This document shows, piece after piece, positions 32,939 to 42,805 of a stretch of DNA of 64,000 bases. Position numbers and translations under genes: made by a program. Position 1 is the stretch's first letter, and the number at the start of each line of letters is the position of its first letter. The stretch lies in assembly GCF_042697365.1 (NCBI RefSeq), contig NZ_CP137604.1. One strand, 5' to 3'. The notes under the pieces are model-generated. The model ran no database searches. It was not told the origin of the DNA and worked only from the letters and a program-made list of their open reading frames with translations. This DNA is from Brucella pseudintermedia (lineage in GTDB: Bacteria > Pseudomonadota > Alphaproteobacteria > Rhizobiales > Rhizobiaceae).

Positions 32939-34729
32939 ATGCGGCAAGGATCGAAATACCGCCCGCTTTATGGTTTGCTGCTCTCGCTCCTGGCGGGAAT
33001 TGCAATCCCGGCAAGCGGCGCTTTGGCCAAGGCGACAACCGATCCTGCATCGCCTCCTGTCCGCGCCGGTTCGTTCGCTGGGGCGTATCTTGCCGCGCGC
33101 ACCGCCGAATCCGACAACAATCTCGCCGCTGCCGTCGATTTTTACCGTCAGGCCATGGCTTTCGACCCGGGCAATGCGCAGATCAAGCAGGATCTGCTGC
33201 TGGTTCTGCTCACGGAAGGCCGTTTTAATGACGCGCTGCCTCTGGCGGAAGAACTGAAGGATATCCCGGACATCGAGCGTTTTTCTCGTGTGGCACTGGC
33301 CATCGATGCCATCAACCGCAAGCAATATCGCAAGGTCGGTCCGCTTTTGATGCTCTCGATGCAATCCGATATGGATCGCCTTGCGACCGGTTTCATGAGC
33401 GCATGGGTGAAGGTCGGGCAGGGCAACCCCAAACAGGCGCTCGCCGATATCCAGAAGATGCAGGGACCGGAATGGTACGGCTTGTTTCGCACCTATAATT
33501 CCGCGCTGATCGCCGATCTTGCCGGTCAGAAGCAGGAAGCGCGCGATTTCTACCAGCAGGCCGTCGATGACCGGCCGGGCGGAAGCGCTGCCCCCGATAC
33601 GTATGAGCGCATCGTGATGGCTTATGCCTCCTTCAAGCTCCGCCAGGGCGACAAGGCAGGCGCGGTCAAGACGCTGAAAGATGCCGAGGAACTTCTCAAC
33701 GGCCGCATGACGATCACCGAAATGCGCGAAAAGATCGAAGCAGGCGAAAAATATGGCCGCCTGATCAAGACCGCGCAGGAAGGCACCGCCGAAGCGCTCT
33801 ATACGCTTGGCACCGCGATCAACCGCAGCGGCGCGGAAGCTTTTGCAAAGCTATATCTGCAAATGTCCCTGCCGCTGCGCCCGGACAATGATGCGACGCT
33901 TTATCAGCTGGGCGATATTTCCGCGAAATTGCGCCAGCCGGAAAAGGCCATCGAATATTATGGCCGCGTGCCGGAGAAATCGCCTTACCGCCGCGATGCC
34001 GAAATGCAGCGCGCGCTCAATCTGGCCGAGAACAACCAGTCGGCGGAAGCCGTCAAGCAGCTCAAAATTCTTCTCGACCGCGACAAGACGGATATGCGCA
34101 CCTATCTGGCGCTCGGCGGCGTCTATGCGCAGGACAAGAATTTCGCCGATGCGGCGAAGATTTATGATGCTGCGGTCGAGCAGATAAAGACGCCGGAGCG
34201 CAAGGACTGGCCGGTCTTTTATCAGCGCGGCATTGCCTATGAACGCCTGAAGGAGTGGGACAAGGCGGAGCCCAATTTCCGCAAGGCGCTTGAGCTCTAT
34301 CCCGACCAGCCGCAGGTGCTGAACTATCTTGGTTATTCCTGGGTCGATCGCGGCGAGAATCTCGATGAAGCGCTGGGCATGATCAAGAAGGCGGTCGAGC
34401 TGCGGCCGCAGGACGGCTATATCGTCGACTCGCTTGGCTGGGCCTATTATATGCTCGGGCGCTATCCGGAAGCGGTGATCGAGCTGGAAAAGGCGGTCAA
34501 GCTTCGTCCGGAAGATCCGACGATCAACGATCATATGGGCGATGCCTATTGGCGTGTCGGGCGCCTTCTGGAAGCGACATTCCAGTGGAACCATGCGATT
34601 GCAGGCAAGCCGGAACCGGAAGAACTGACCAAGATCGAGGAAAAGCTGAAGAAGGGCTTGCCCGATGTCGCCGGCCCATCGTCAGCCAAGACGGAAGAAC
34701 CTGTCGAAGACAAGCCTGCTTCGGATTGA
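32939..34729 (+). CDS. Large exported tetratricopeptide-repeat protein
   Basis: A 596-residue protein with a signal peptide (LLLSLLAGIAIPASGALA) and a long series of TPR helices, clearest in the second half (LNYLGYSWVDRGENLDEAL, IVDSLGWAYYMLGRYPEAV, INDHMGDAYWRVGRLLEAT). TPR proteins form scaffolds for protein complexes, and this one probably works in the periplasm or at the outer membrane. A homologue often follows the polyprenyl synthase in Rhizobiales as I recall. No catalytic domain is seen. Confidence 0.88.
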   Translation: MRQGSKYRPLYGLLLSLLAGIAIPASGALAKATTDPASPPVRAGSFAGAYLAARTAESDNNLAAAVDFYRQAMAFDPGNAQIKQDLLLVLLTEGRFNDALPLAEELKDIPDIERFSRVALAIDAINRKQYRKVGPLLMLSMQSDMDRLATGFMSAWVKVGQGNPKQALADIQKMQGPEWYGLFRTYNSALIADLAGQKQEARDFYQQAVDDRPGGSAAPDTYERIVMAYASFKLRQGDKAGAVKTLKDAEELLNGRMTITEMREKIEAGEKYGRLIKTAQEGTAEALYTLGTAINRSGAEAFAKLYLQMSLPLRPDNDATLYQLGDISAKLRQPEKAIEYYGRVPEKSPYRRDAEMQRALNLAENNQSAEAVKQLKILLDRDKTDMRTYLALGGVYAQDKNFADAAKIYDAAVEQIKTPERKDWPVFYQRGIAYERLKEWDKAEPNFRKALELYPDQPQVLNYLGYSWVDRGENLDEALGMIKKAVELRPQDGYIVDSLGWAYYMLGRYPEAVIELEKAVKLRPEDPTINDHMGDAYWRVGRLLEATFQWNHAIAGKPEPEELTKIEEKLKKGLPDVAGPSSAKTEEPVEDKPASD

Positions 34730-34750
34730 GAGTGACTATGCCGTCACACA

Positions 34751-34772
34751 AGCGGCGCAGCACAGCGCCGCT
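34751..34772 (+). terminator. Possible terminator hairpin after the TPR gene
   Basis: Perfect 8-bp stem AGCGGCGC with GCGCCGCT around six bases, without a strong T run. Could act in mRNA stability instead. Confidence 0.4.
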
Positions 34773-34903
34773 CTGACTGTTCGTTGCGAGCCGCGTTACG
34801 ACCGGAACTGTTTCCCATTTTTGGGCGCGTTACGAAGCGAAAGCGGAAGACTGAGGTTCGGCTTGCCGCTTACAGCCGGCCGCAGTCTCGCTGCCATGAT
34901 GTG

Positions 34904-35164
34904 CTATTGGTTGTCGTCCCTATGCGCAACACAAGCAGCAAGAATGCCAGCTTTAGCGCAGGCGTGAATGAATTTTACTCTTGCGCGGTGCTCGGCTGTG
35001 GCATTGTCCGGCCAGCTCAAAAGACACGATAGCAATACATCTTCCAGATCTGAATCTTCAAATAGTGGCCAATTTTTGAGCATAAACCACTCTGCCCTGT
35101 GTGTTGATTCAATTTTATATAGAGAATCATTCGATTTTACTAATACAATCTTGTTCCAAGTCAC
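34904..35164 (-). CDS. DUF982-family small protein
   Basis: An 86-residue GTG-start protein matching DUF982: an N-terminal hydrophobic strand-like segment (WNKIVLVKSN), a central AEWFMLKNWPLFEDSD, a cysteine helix (LLSCLLSW) and the closing helix RVKFIHACAKAGILA. DUF982 occurs almost only in Rhizobiales in many paralogues, with unknown function. It is more AT-rich than the neighbours and has an AT-rich leader. Confidence 0.65.
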   Translation of the reverse strand: MTWNKIVLVKSNDSLYKIESTHRAEWFMLKNWPLFEDSDLEDVLLSCLLSWPDNATAEHRARVKFIHACAKAGILAACVAHRDDNQ

Positions 35165-35458
35165 GTGATAACCTATAAATTATAAAATATAAATGGCACA
35201 TAACAGGTTTTTGCCACGATTTAAATAAAGAATTATTATTCTAATTTTTCTTAGATTTAATTTAAGCTTCGTTTTTAAAGAGCGTTATTATTTTTTTGCA
35301 GGGGCTTGTTTTTGGTCTGGCCGGGTGAAGCATTGTTTGGTTGCCTGGCGCTTTCAGCGATCAAATGTCATGCTTGACCCTGCCGTGCTGACAAATTAGA
35401 CCGGGCCATCATTTCAATTACAAGGCCCGACCCCGTGTCCAGTACGTTGCCAGCACAT
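35165..35458. other. AT-rich stretch upstream of glyQ
   Basis: About 290 bases with very AT-rich sequence at 35160-35300 and no coding frame of note. It holds the DUF982 promoter and probably that of glyQ. No T-box or other riboswitch was recognised. Confidence 0.5.
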
Positions 35459-36448
35459 ATGCATCCCACCCGTTCCTTTCAGGGTTTGATCCTGACGCTC
35501 CATAATTATTGGGCGGAGCGAGGTTGCGCCATCCTGCAACCCTACGACATGGAAGTTGGCGCGGGTACGCTGCACCCGGCGACGACTTTGCGTGCGCTCG
35601 GACCGCGCCCGTGGAACGTGGCCTATGTTCAGCCGTCGCGTCGCCCGAAGGATGGCCGCTATGGTGAAAACCCGAACCGGCTCCAGCACTATTATCAGTA
35701 TCAGGTTCTTCTGAAACCAAGCCCGCCCAATCTGCAGGAACTCTATCTGGGGTCCCTGAAGGCAATCGGCATCGACATGAACCTGCATGATGTGCGTTTT
35801 GTCGAGGACGACTGGGAGAACCCGACGACGGGTTCGTGGGGCCTCGGCTGGGAATGCTGGTGCGACGGCATGGAAGTGTCGCAGTTTACCTATTTCCAGC
35901 AGGTCTGCGGCATCGAATGCTCGCCGGTTTCCGGCGAACTGACCTATGGTCTGGAACGCCTCGCCATGTATGTGCAGGGCGTGGACAATGTCTACGATCT
36001 CAACTTCAATGGTCTCGAAGGCGACGAGAAGGTCACCTACGGCGACGTGTTCCTGCAGGCCGAGCAGGAATATTCCCGCTACAATTTCGAGATGGCCAAT
36101 ACCGAAATGCTGCATCAGCACTTCATTGACGCCGAGCGCGAATGCGAAGCCGTCCTGAAAGCTGGCAGCACCGGTGAAAATTCTCTCCATAAATGCGTCT
36201 TTCCGGCCTACGACCAGTGTATCAAGGCTTCTCACGTATTCAATCTGATGGATGCGCGCGGCGTGATCTCGGTCACCGAGCGCCAGAGCTATATCTTGCG
36301 CGTGCGCAATCTTGCGCGTCAGTGCGGCGAGGCCTTCCTTTTGACGGATGCCGGTGGTTTCAATTTCGAGCGTGAGGCGCTGCCGTCCGACCGCAGCGAA
36401 GCGAGGACGGACAATGATAAAAATGCGGAAGCCGGAGACGCACGCTAA
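35459..36448 (+). CDS. glyQ: Glycyl-tRNA synthetase alpha subunit
   Basis: About 329 residues; with glyS forms the alpha2beta2 enzyme that charges tRNA-Gly. Catalytic class II motifs are visible: QPYDMEVGAGT, NVAYVQPSRRPKDGRYGENPN, RFVEDDWENPT and SPVSGELTYGLERLAMY. GTG 35435 is open but MHPTRSFQGL at 35459 matches family N-termini. The stop shares one base with the glyS start (TAATG). Confidence 0.97.
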   Translation: MHPTRSFQGLILTLHNYWAERGCAILQPYDMEVGAGTLHPATTLRALGPRPWNVAYVQPSRRPKDGRYGENPNRLQHYYQYQVLLKPSPPNLQELYLGSLKAIGIDMNLHDVRFVEDDWENPTTGSWGLGWECWCDGMEVSQFTYFQQVCGIECSPVSGELTYGLERLAMYVQGVDNVYDLNFNGLEGDEKVTYGDVFLQAEQEYSRYNFEMANTEMLHQHFIDAERECEAVLKAGSTGENSLHKCVFPAYDQCIKASHVFNLMDARGVISVTERQSYILRVRNLARQCGEAFLLTDAGGFNFEREALPSDRSEARTDNDKNAEAGDAR

Positions 36449-38742
36449 TGCCTGACCTACTTCTTGAGCTTTTTTCGGAAGAGATTCCCGCCCGCATGCA
36501 GCGCAAGGCTGCCGGCGATCTGAAAAAGATGATTACCGATGGTCTGGTCGATGCTGGCCTGACCTATGAGGCTGCAACCGCCTATTGGACGCCGCGCCGT
36601 CTGGCGCTCGACATTCGCGGTCTCACCGTGCGTTCCAAGGACGTGCATGAGGATATCAAGGGCCCGTCGGTCACGGCTCCCGAACAGGCTATTCAGGGCT
36701 TTCTGCGCAAGGCAGGGCTGACGGATGTCAGTCAGGCGCATGTGCACTCCGATCCGAAGAAGGGTGACTTCTACGTCGCCCATCTGACGAAGCCCGGCCG
36801 CGCGGCAGAAGAAATCATCGCCCAACTGGTGCCGCAGACGATCCGCAACTTCCCATGGCCGAAATCCATGCGCTGGGGCGCTGCTTCGGCAAAGCCCGGT
36901 TCGCTGCGCTGGGTGCGTCCGCTGCAGTCGATCCTCTGCACCTTCGGCCCTGAAACCGAGGAAACGCAGGTCATCGATTTCGATGTCGACGGCATCAAGT
37001 CGGGCAACGTCACCTATGGCCACCGTTTCCTGAGCGACGGTCAGGCGATCAAGGTGCGCCGTTTCGACGATTATGTCGAAAAACTGGAAAAGGCTTTCGT
37101 GGTTCTCGACGCCGAGCGCCGCAAGGAAATCATTTCGCAGGATGCGCATAATCTCGCCTTCGCTTCCGGTCTGGAACTGGTTGAGGACGATGGGCTTCTG
37201 GAAGAAGTGTCGGGTCTCGTTGAATGGCCAGTCGTGCTGATGGGCGAGTTCGAGGAAGAATTTCTGGCCATTCCGCCGGAAGTCATCCGCCTCACCATCC
37301 GCGCCAATCAGAAGTGTTTTGTCACCCGCAAGCAGGGCGAGGCGGAAGCGCTTTCCAACAAGTTCATTCTTGTGTCGAACGTTGCCGCCCGCGATGGCGG
37401 CACGGAAATCGCCTACGGCAACGGCAAGGTGGTGCGCGCGCGTCTCTCCGATGCGCTCTATTTCTGGCACACCGATCAGCATGATCTGCCCGACCTGGAC
37501 AAGCTCAACGCTTCGGCGGACAAATTCGGTCTCGACCTGAAGAAGCCGCTCGATCAGCGCATGGCACGTCTGGATGCGCTGAATGTGACCTTCCATGCAA
37601 AGCTCGGCACGCAAGGGCAGCGGGTCGAGCGCATCGCAAAGCTCGCTGCCGAAATAGCGCCGTTGGTTGGTGCCGATCCGAAGCTTGCCACCCGCGCCGC
37701 TGTTCTGGCGAAGGCTGATCTTCAGACCGAAGTTGTGGGCGAGTTCCCGGAACTTCAGGGCGCCATGGGCCGCAAATATGCGTTGCTTCAGGGCGAAGAC
37801 GAAGCCGTCGCCGCAGCGCTTGAGGAACATTACAAGCCGCAAGGTCCGTCCGATGTGGTGCCGAAGAACCCGGTTTCGGTTGCTGTGGCTCTGGCCGACA
37901 AGCTCGACACGCTGGTCGGCTTCTGGGCAATCGATGAAAAGCCCACCGGCTCGAAGGATCCTTACGCGCTGCGTCGTGCGGCTTTGGGCGTGATCCGTCT
38001 CCTGCTGTCACAGGAATGGAAGTTCTCGCTGTTGCCGCTCTTCCGTTCGGCCTTTGCCGCGCTGAAAGAAGGTCAGGTCCAGCGCAAGCTGCGCGAGTTT
38101 GAAGCCAAGCTTGCAGCGGAAAACTCCGGCGATGTTGACGGCGAGCAGGATATCGACAATGCGCTGCGCAACTATGAGACAGAAGTCCGTGCCGAAGCCG
38201 ACCGCAGCGCGGAGCTGGTGTTGGCCGATCTCCTCTCCTTCCTTCACGACCGTTTCAAGGTGCATCTGAAGGAAGAGGGCGCACGTTACGACGCCATCGA
38301 CGCCGTGCTGACGCCGGAAGCCGATAATCTTCTGCTGGTCGCGCGCCGTCTGGAAGCGCTGATCGTCTTCATCAACGAGGAAGACGGCAAGAACCTTCTG
38401 GCTGGCACCAAGCGCGCCGCCAATATTCTCGCAGCCGAGGAAAAGAAGGGCACGAAGGTCGCCGATAAGGTCGATGTTTCTCTTCTTCGTGAAGCGGAAG
38501 AAAAGGCACTGTTCGAAGCCGTTACTTTGGCGTCAACTGAGGCAGAAGCTGCCATCGCCCGCGAGGATTTCAACGGCGCGATGCTGGCACTCGCAAAGCT
38601 GCGCGGTCCTGTCGATACGTTCTTTGAAAAGGTGCTGGTCAATGACGAGGACGAGAATGTCCGCGCCAATCGTCTGGCATTGCTCGACCTGATCCGCACG
38701 GCAACTGGCAAGGTGGCTGATTTCTCGAAAATCGCTAGCTGA
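36448..38742 (+). CDS. glyS: Glycyl-tRNA synthetase beta subunit
   Basis: A 764-residue subunit with an N-terminal LLLELFSEEIPARMQ signature, a long tRNA-recognition core and a C-terminal anticodon-binding domain. Slightly longer than the E. coli protein because of acidic/Ala-rich insertions (about residues 550-580). Translationally coupled to glyQ. Confidence 0.97.
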   Translation: MPDLLLELFSEEIPARMQRKAAGDLKKMITDGLVDAGLTYEAATAYWTPRRLALDIRGLTVRSKDVHEDIKGPSVTAPEQAIQGFLRKAGLTDVSQAHVHSDPKKGDFYVAHLTKPGRAAEEIIAQLVPQTIRNFPWPKSMRWGAASAKPGSLRWVRPLQSILCTFGPETEETQVIDFDVDGIKSGNVTYGHRFLSDGQAIKVRRFDDYVEKLEKAFVVLDAERRKEIISQDAHNLAFASGLELVEDDGLLEEVSGLVEWPVVLMGEFEEEFLAIPPEVIRLTIRANQKCFVTRKQGEAEALSNKFILVSNVAARDGGTEIAYGNGKVVRARLSDALYFWHTDQHDLPDLDKLNASADKFGLDLKKPLDQRMARLDALNVTFHAKLGTQGQRVERIAKLAAEIAPLVGADPKLATRAAVLAKADLQTEVVGEFPELQGAMGRKYALLQGEDEAVAAALEEHYKPQGPSDVVPKNPVSVAVALADKLDTLVGFWAIDEKPTGSKDPYALRRAALGVIRLLLSQEWKFSLLPLFRSAFAALKEGQVQRKLREFEAKLAAENSGDVDGEQDIDNALRNYETEVRAEADRSAELVLADLLSFLHDRFKVHLKEEGARYDAIDAVLTPEADNLLLVARRLEALIVFINEEDGKNLLAGTKRAANILAAEEKKGTKVADKVDVSLLREAEEKALFEAVTLASTEAEAAIAREDFNGAMLALAKLRGPVDTFFEKVLVNDEDENVRANRLALLDLIRTATGKVADFSKIAS

Positions 38743-38901
38743 TACGCAGCCCAAGCGACACCTTTCCCTCATGCAGAGGAGCCTCCCCGCGCTTGTCGAA
38801 GGGAGGCGTCTCGAAGGGCTGAGGGAAAACGCACAACGTCAGTCGTGCCGTTCAACGCCGCCGCCCCAGCATGACAAGCGCGGCGGCGACGTCATTTTCG
38901 C

Positions 38902-39309
38902 TTATTTCAAACCGGGTCTGAGTTCGAGGGAGCCGAGGTCGGCTTCGCCGGATGCCGCCGCCCAGGCATCGCCCACCACCCGCACAGGCTTCGCGGGATC
39001 GAAATCCTCCGCTTGCTTGGCGGCGGGCTCGAGCAGATCATCCGGGACAGGCTGGCCTTGCATGCGCGCCATATAGGCGCGGGCGCGCTTGCGGCGGGCT
39101 TCGATTGCCTTCTGTGCATCGAGTTCCGCAGCCTTTTTCTCCGCGCAAGGGCCGCAGACCGGCAGGCCGTTGGCGCCGATCCTGTCATAGCCGATATAAT
39201 CGATGGAACCGATCTGATAGGTTGTTGGCGCGCCTTCACTTCCGTTTGCGGAAGCAATTGCGGGCAGTCCGATGGTCGTCAGCGAAATAGCGATAAATCG
39301 CGATAACAT
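38902..39309 (-). CDS. Exported hypothetical protein
   Basis: A 135-residue protein with a signal peptide (cleavage near ASANG, residue 22). The mature part has a CGPC motif (VCGPCAEKKAAELDAQKAIEARRKR), then a charged helix and a Pro/Asp-rich tail. CGPC recalls thioredoxin active sites, but no thioredoxin fold is evident. Unknown family; probably periplasmic. It stands alone after glyS in convergent orientation. Confidence 0.65.
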   Translation of the reverse strand: MLSRFIAISLTTIGLPAIASANGSEGAPTTYQIGSIDYIGYDRIGANGLPVCGPCAEKKAAELDAQKAIEARRKRARAYMARMQGQPVPDDLLEPAAKQAEDFDPAKPVRVVGDAWAAASGEADLGSLELRPGLK

Positions 39310-39496
39310 TATTCACCTCACGCATGAATAAAATCACCATGCCCGGAAAAACCTAACAAAACGCAATTTTTCATGCGCAATCGTGATCGACTTGCCGCGA
39401 TTGTGCTCCACAGGAGGCCAAGCTTGCTTGCGCAGGGGCCTGAGCTTGTGTAGGCAGAACGGGCTTAACTTGGGACGCCCGAGAGGCGGAAAACCA

Positions 39497-40480
39497 GTGT
39501 CCGATATAGTCAAATTCGATGATGAGACAGTCCAGCGCGCAGTGGAGGTGCTGCGGCGCGGCGGTCTCGTCGCCATTCCGACCGAAACCGTCTATGGCCT
39601 TGCTGCCGACGCTTCAAACGGCGAGGGCGTGGCCGGAATCTTCGCGGCCAAGGGACGCCCGCAGTTCAATCCCCTGATCGCCCATGTAAGCGGCATCGCC
39701 ATGGCCGAGCGCTATGTCGCGTTCGACGTCCTGTCGCGCAAGCTCGCGGAAACATTCTGGCCCGGCCCCCTGACCATCGTTCTGCCGCTGAAAGACTGGC
39801 AGGATACGGATCGCCCCATCCATCCGCTTGTGACGGCGGGACTGCAAACGCTTGCTATCCGTATGCCGCTTGGCCGTGTGCGCGATATAATCAGGGAGCT
39901 GGATAGTCCGGTGGCGGCACCAAGCGCCAACACGTCCGGCCGCATCAGCCCGACAAGCGCCCATGCCGTTGCGGGCGATCTCGGCGACAAGCTTGATCTG
40001 ATCCTTGATGCCGGTCCGTGCGGCGTCGGCGTCGAATCCACCATCGTCAAGGTTGACGGCGATAGGGTGCATCTTCTGCGTCCGGGCGGGCTGGCCGCGG
40101 AAGAAATCGAGGCTGTCATCGGTGAAAAGCTGGTGCGCGCCGACCACACTTCCGCAATTCAGGCGCCGGGCATGATGACGTCGCATTATGCGCCTGATGC
40201 GGCGATGCGGCTCAATGTCGGTTCGGTGAAGCCGGGCGAGGCGCTGCTTGCCTTTGGCCCGCAGCGCGTGGCCGGTGCGGAAAGCGCCGCAACGATGATG
40301 AACCTCAGTGCCGACGGCAATTTGCGCGAAGCGGCAGCCAATCTGTTCGATTTCATGCGCAGGCTTGATGCAACGGGTGCCGCCACCATCGCTGTCGAAC
40401 CAATCCCTTTTGACGGTCTCGGCGAGGCCATCAACGACCGTTTGAAACGCGCGGCGGCCCCGCGCTCATCCTCCCTTTGA
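39497..40480 (+). CDS. Threonylcarbamoyladenylate synthase (Sua5/YrdC/TsaC type)
   Basis: About 327 residues. Makes threonylcarbamoyl-AMP for the t6A modification of tRNAs. The YrdC domain is clear (GGLVAIPTETVYGLAADA, KGRPQFNPLI, FWPGPLTIVLPL, SPVAAPSANTSGRISPT), followed by a Sua5 C-terminal domain (PGMMTSHYAPDAAMRL). The longer frame from 39383 lacks family support; GTG 39497 is chosen. Sixteen bases later the flavoprotein gene begins, so they may share an mRNA. Confidence 0.93.
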   Translation: MSDIVKFDDETVQRAVEVLRRGGLVAIPTETVYGLAADASNGEGVAGIFAAKGRPQFNPLIAHVSGIAMAERYVAFDVLSRKLAETFWPGPLTIVLPLKDWQDTDRPIHPLVTAGLQTLAIRMPLGRVRDIIRELDSPVAAPSANTSGRISPTSAHAVAGDLGDKLDLILDAGPCGVGVESTIVKVDGDRVHLLRPGGLAAEEIEAVIGEKLVRADHTSAIQAPGMMTSHYAPDAAMRLNVGSVKPGEALLAFGPQRVAGAESAATMMNLSADGNLREAAANLFDFMRRLDATGAATIAVEPIPFDGLGEAINDRLKRAAAPRSSSL

Positions 40481-40496
40481 ATTCAAGAGACAGACT

Positions 40497-41909
40497 ATGC
40501 TGGACACCGCTCTGATCGAACGCTTCTCCGCCATCGTGGGTGAAAAGAACGCGCTGACCGCGCCGGAAGACCTCGCCGCTTATCTCATTGAGCAGCGCGA
40601 TCTTTATCATGGCCGCACGCCGCTCGTTCTTCGTCCGGGTTCGACGGAAGAAGTTGCGGCGATCATGAAGCTTGCCACCGAGACCAAGACGCCTGTGGTG
40701 CCGCAGGGCGGCAATACGGGCCTCGTCGGCGGGCAACAGCCGGACGAAAGCGGTACGGCCATCATCCTGTCGCTGGGCCGCATGAACCGTATCCGCAATC
40801 TCGATACGGTCGGCAATCTGGTGACGCTTGAAGCTGGTGTGATCCTGAAAAACCTTCAGGACGCCGTTGAAAAGGCCGGTCGCCTGTTTCCGCTGTCGCT
40901 GGGTGCCGAAGGCTCGTGCCAGATTGGCGGTAATCTTGGCTCCAACGCGGGCGGTACGGCAGTGCTAGCCTATGGCAATATGCGCGAGCTTTGCCTTGGG
41001 CTTGAAGTCGTGCTGCCGACCGGCGAGATTCTCAACGATCTTCGTTACGTGAAGAAGGACAATACCGGCTACGACCTGAAAGACCTTTTTGTCGGTTCGG
41101 AAGGCACGCTCGGCGTCATCACGGCGGCGGTGCTGAAGATATTCCCGCAACCGAAGGGCAAGGGCGTGGCCTATGCGGGCCTGCGCAACCCGGAAGATGT
41201 GCTGCGCCTGTTCCAGCTTGCGACTGAACATGCTGGCCCGTCGCTGACCGGCTTCGAACTGATGCCGCGCGTCGGGGTGGAGTTCACCGTGCGTCATGTC
41301 GACGGCGTGCGCGATCCGCTCGAAAGCCCGCATGACTGGTATGTGCTGATCGACATTTCATCCTCGCGTTCGGAAGAGGATGCGCGCACGACGCTGGAAA
41401 CGATCCTGACCGAGGCATTCGAGAACGACATTATTCAGGATGCGGCCATCGGTGAAAGCGTGGCTCAGGCGCAATCCTTCTGGAAGATGCGCGAGGAAAT
41501 GTCCTGGGCGCAGAAGCCGGAGGGCGGTTCGATCAAGCACGATATTTCCGTGCCGGTCGCTTCCATCCCCGCCTTCATCCATGAGGCAAATGCCGCGACG
41601 CTGGGAATGATCCCCGGCGCACGCGTGGTCTGCTTCGGCCATATCGGTGACGGCAACCTGCATTATAATGTTTCGCAGCCGGTCGGTGCCGACAAGGAGG
41701 CATTCCTTGCACGCTGGCACGAATTGAACCATCGTATCCACACGATCGTTGCGAGCTATGGCGGCTCAATCTCGGCGGAACATGGCATCGGCCAGTTGAA
41801 GCGCGAGGAGCTGGCTTTCTTCAAGCAGGATGTCGCGCTCGACCTGATGCGCCGTATCAAGTCGGCCTTCGATCCAGCCGGCATCATGAACCCCGGCAAG
41901 GTTCTGTAG
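40497..41909 (+). CDS. FAD-linked oxidase, GlcD/D-2-hydroxyacid dehydrogenase type
   Basis: A 470-residue flavoprotein with an FAD-binding PCMH domain (VVPQGGNTGLVGGQQP, SLGAEGSCQIGGNLGSNAGG, VGSEGTLGVITAAVLKI) and an FAD-oxidase C-terminal domain (GHIGDGNLHYNVSQP, SAEHGIGQLKREEL). This set oxidises D-lactate, D-2-hydroxyglutarate or glycolate; the HIGDGNLH and EHGIG motifs hold metal and substrate histidines. The exact substrate is open. It ends in a terminator. Confidence 0.9.
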   Translation: MLDTALIERFSAIVGEKNALTAPEDLAAYLIEQRDLYHGRTPLVLRPGSTEEVAAIMKLATETKTPVVPQGGNTGLVGGQQPDESGTAIILSLGRMNRIRNLDTVGNLVTLEAGVILKNLQDAVEKAGRLFPLSLGAEGSCQIGGNLGSNAGGTAVLAYGNMRELCLGLEVVLPTGEILNDLRYVKKDNTGYDLKDLFVGSEGTLGVITAAVLKIFPQPKGKGVAYAGLRNPEDVLRLFQLATEHAGPSLTGFELMPRVGVEFTVRHVDGVRDPLESPHDWYVLIDISSSRSEEDARTTLETILTEAFENDIIQDAAIGESVAQAQSFWKMREEMSWAQKPEGGSIKHDISVPVASIPAFIHEANAATLGMIPGARVVCFGHIGDGNLHYNVSQPVGADKEAFLARWHELNHRIHTIVASYGGSISAEHGIGQLKREELAFFKQDVALDLMRRIKSAFDPAGIMNPGKVL

Positions 41910-41934
41910 GTGCCGCATAATTTCGGGAAGCAAG

Positions 41935-41963
41935 AACGGGCGGGTTTACCGCCCGTTTGTTTT
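41935..41963 (+). terminator. Terminator of the GlcD-type gene
   Basis: Perfect 9-bp stem AACGGGCGG with CCGCCCGTT around GTTTA, followed by TGTTTT. Confidence 0.9.
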
Positions 41964-42158
41964 AGTAAACGCTTCTTCAGAAGAATTTCCGAATTCTTAC
42001 ACCCGGTTGCATTCTGCTAACCAAAGGAAAAGGCAGGAAAAAGTTAACCCAACTCATTAAGCCCGTCGGTAATAAACCGCGCCTATTCTCCGTCTCAACA
42101 AGGGCAAAAAGCCCAACCGGGAAACCGGACATAGGACAGAGAGACAGAGGCGTCGAAA

Positions 42159-42725
42159 ATGATGAGCAAGGGACTGAAGCCCGAGTGGGCAGGCCGGGAA
42201 TTGCGGCTCGATCCGTTTCACTTTCCGCAGGTTGTGAGCTATGCGACCCGCGACGGCGGCACCGACGTTACCTTCACCATCAACGAGCGCGGCGCGGTGA
42301 TCCGGCAGGTTCTGCCTTCAAGCGGCTTGCCTATGTCCATCGCACTTCCGGCCAATGCATTTGTGGGTGTTGCAGCCCGTGCGGTGGAGGACGAATTCGG
42401 CGAAATCACGGTGACGCTGGAGCTGATGCATGAAGATCCGCAGCTTTCGGTTCCCCTGCTTGTCGCGCATGATCTGACCGACGTTGCGGCCGACTGGCGC
42501 GCATGGGCCGCAAGCTTCAACCTGCCGATGATGCTCGTCGAGGAAGATGGCGTCGCCCGCCCGCTCTACGAAAGCACCGGCGCTGTCCGCACCGGCCAGC
42601 CTCAGGCTCGCCGTCAGGGACAGGAGCCGCGCCGTCGCCGTCCGCGTTTTCTTGCCCGCCGCAAGACGGGTACGCTTGGCGTTCGTCTGGTGATCTCCGG
42701 CAAGGAAATCATTGCGCGGAACTAA
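42159..42725 (+). CDS. DUF6101-family protein
   Basis: A 188-residue protein beginning with a family-typical LKPEWAGRELRLDPFHFPQVVSY. The centre (about residues 30-120) is beta-rich (VTFTINERGAVIRQ, ITVTLELMHEDP) and the C-terminus is strongly basic (RRQGQEPRRRRPRFLARRKTG), which suggests nucleic acid or membrane binding. DUF6101 is confined to Rhizobiales as I recall; function unknown. Its 250-base leader and own terminator mark a single-gene unit. Confidence 0.78.
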   Translation: MMSKGLKPEWAGRELRLDPFHFPQVVSYATRDGGTDVTFTINERGAVIRQVLPSSGLPMSIALPANAFVGVAARAVEDEFGEITVTLELMHEDPQLSVPLLVAHDLTDVAADWRAWAASFNLPMMLVEEDGVARPLYESTGAVRTGQPQARRQGQEPRRRRPRFLARRKTGTLGVRLVISGKEIIARN

Positions 42726-42729
42726 ATCG

Positions 42730-42761
42730 AAAAGGGTCGCCCGATAAAAGGCGACCCTTTT
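42730..42761 (+). terminator. Terminator of the DUF6101 gene
   Basis: Perfect 12-bp stem AAAAGGGTCGCC with GGCGACCCTTTT around an eight-base loop. Confidence 0.9.
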
Positions 42762-42805
42762 AAAAACTTTGGCTGACCTCCAAAGAGCCCCCCGAATGTC
42801 TTGAG

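Noticed and set aside
31712..33364. Minus-strand open frame of 550 codons antisense to the polyprenyl synthase and TPR genes
   Set aside because: It mirrors two well-supported plus-strand genes; the translation is rich in His, Arg and Gln without any domain, a usual result of GC-rich codon use.
35165..35458. T-box or riboswitch upstream of glyQ
   Set aside because: The region is AT-rich and unstructured by eye; no T-box consensus and no conserved riboswitch core were found, and T-boxes are not usual in this group.
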